A program made the translations under genes and the position numbers. A DNA stretch of 64,000 nt from Pseudomonas alkylphenolica (GTDB lineage Bacteria > Pseudomonadota > Gammaproteobacteria > Pseudomonadales > Pseudomonadaceae), in contig NZ_CP009048.1 of NCBI RefSeq assembly GCF_000746525.1, positions 4,095,501 through 4,159,500 on the forward strand, given 5' to 3'. The notes below the pieces were generated by a model, which saw only the letters and a list, made by a program, of their open reading frames with translations, ran no database searches and had not been told where the DNA came from. How positions within the stretch are numbered: the stretch's first letter is position 1; each line of letters opens with the position of its first letter. Positions 63,353 through 64,000 of the stretch are shown here, one piece after another.

Positions 63353-64000
63353 TTACTTGGCCTGGTAGATGATCCCCGGGCTGCACTGAACCATCTGGTA
63401 ATGATCCGGCAAGCCATTGAGCGCTTCGGACGCCCCGAGGAACAGATAACCACCCGGCTTCAGCGTGCTGTGGATACGCAACAGGATGTCTTTCTTGACC
63501 TGGGCCGAGAAGTAGATCAGCACGTTGCGGCAGAACACGATGTCGAACTTGCCCAGGCTTGCGTAACTGTCGAGCAAGTTGAACGAGCGAAATTCCACGC
63601 GACTGCGAATCGGCGCCTTGATCGCCCAGCGCCCGGGCGCCTTGACATCGAAGTAGCGCTGCAGGCGTTCCTGGGACAATCCACGGGCAATCGCCAGGCT
63701 GTCGTACTCACCGGTCTTGCAGTTATTGAGCATGGCGCCGGACAGGTCAGTGGCAACAATCTGCGCACCCATCTTCAGTTGGCCGATGTTGCTGCGCTCG
63801 AACTCATCGATTGCCATCGAGATCGAGTACGGCTCCTGCCCCGAGGAACAGGCGGCCGACCAGATACGCAGGCGCTGCCCGGGATTGGCCTTGATCTGCT
63901 CAGGCAATACCTTGTTCTTCAGCACTTCGAAGGGATAGGTGTCACGAAACCACAGGGTTTCGTTGGTGGTCATGGCATCCACCACCTGCTCGCGCAAACC
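63353..64000 (-). CDS. cheR: CheR chemoreceptor methyltransferase (5' end outside window)
   Basis: C-terminal 216 codons of CheR, which methylates glutamates on chemoreceptors using SAM for adaptation. Visible are TTNETLWFRDTYPFEVL, the SAM-binding stretch IWSAACSSGQEPYSISM, FDIVFCRNVLIYF and GGYLFLGASEALNGL. Family members are about 275 residues, so about 60 N-terminal residues lie beyond position 64000. The stop is followed by a REP and a terminator. Confidence 0.95.
   Translation of the reverse strand, partial: GLREQVVDAMTTNETLWFRDTYPFEVLKNKVLPEQIKANPGQRLRIWSAACSSGQEPYSISMAIDEFERSNIGQLKMGAQIVATDLSGAMLNNCKTGEYDSLAIARGLSQERLQRYFDVKAPGRWAIKAPIRSRVEFRSFNLLDSYASLGKFDIVFCRNVLIYFSAQVKKDILLRIHSTLKPGGYLFLGASEALNGLPDHYQMVQCSPGIIYQAK

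Overview
The window is one co-oriented flagellar and chemotaxis cluster from a Pseudomonas, most likely of the putida/entomophila/fluorescens type. The evidence is the gene order (cheR, flgB-L, glycosylation genes, fliC, flaG, fliDST, fleQSR, fliE-J, hsbA/hsbR/hptB, fliK, fliL-R, flhBAF, fleN, fliA, cheYZA), the FleQ/FleSR/FleN regulators, and GC-rich REP palindromes of the kind common in P. putida. Every flagellar gene is on the minus strand, so transcription runs from high to low coordinates. Only the two transposition genes near 24.4-26.7 kb are on the plus strand.

Layout in transcription order. 64.0-63.35 kb: the C-terminal part of cheR. 63.1-51.4 kb: rod, hook, rings and hook-filament junction (flgBCDE, a small secreted protein, flgFGHIJKL). 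51.3-35.15 kb: a flagellin-glycosylation region with three very large glycosyltransferases, a WbqC-like protein, two methyltransferases, a FAD oxidoreductase, a WecE-type sugar aminotransferase and a KAS III-like synthase. 34.9-31.3 kb: filament genes fliC, flaG, fliD, fliS, fliT. 31.1-26.9 kb: regulators fleQ, fleS, fleR. 26.8-24.2 kb: an IS21-family insertion sequence. 24.1-18.3 kb: fliE, fliF, fliG, fliH, fliI, fliJ. 18.2-15.9 kb: HsbA, HsbR and HptB. 15.8-8.9 kb: fliK, then fliLMNOPQR and flhB. 8.7-3.5 kb: flhA, flhF, fleN, fliA. 3.4-0 kb: cheY, cheZ, cheA. cheB is not in the window.

Regulation can be read in part from the sequence. Candidate sigma-54 (-24/-12) promoters precede flgB, flgF, fleS, fliK, fliL and flhA, as expected under FleQ or FleR control. 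Candidate FliA (sigma-28) promoters precede fliC and fliS. Hairpin terminators follow cheR, fliC, fliD, the KAS III-like gene and the 921-residue glycosyltransferase.

The strongest observation is that the IS21-family element (24197-26816, with an 8-bp target duplication CAAAAGTG) sits inside what was the sigma-54 promoter of fliEFGHIJ. Removing the element and one duplicate restores TGGCAC-TTTTG-TTGCT about 60 bases upstream of fliE. The insertion puts the -24 half on one side of the element and the -12 half on the other. The strain is therefore predicted to have impaired or rewired expression of the MS-ring, switch and export-ATPase genes. The second point of interest is the enlarged glycosylation region. 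Compared with the three-gene fgt1/fgt2/orf3 arrangement known in P. syringae, it carries six more genes, including a paralogous giant glycosyltransferase that has lost conserved residues in its last domain.
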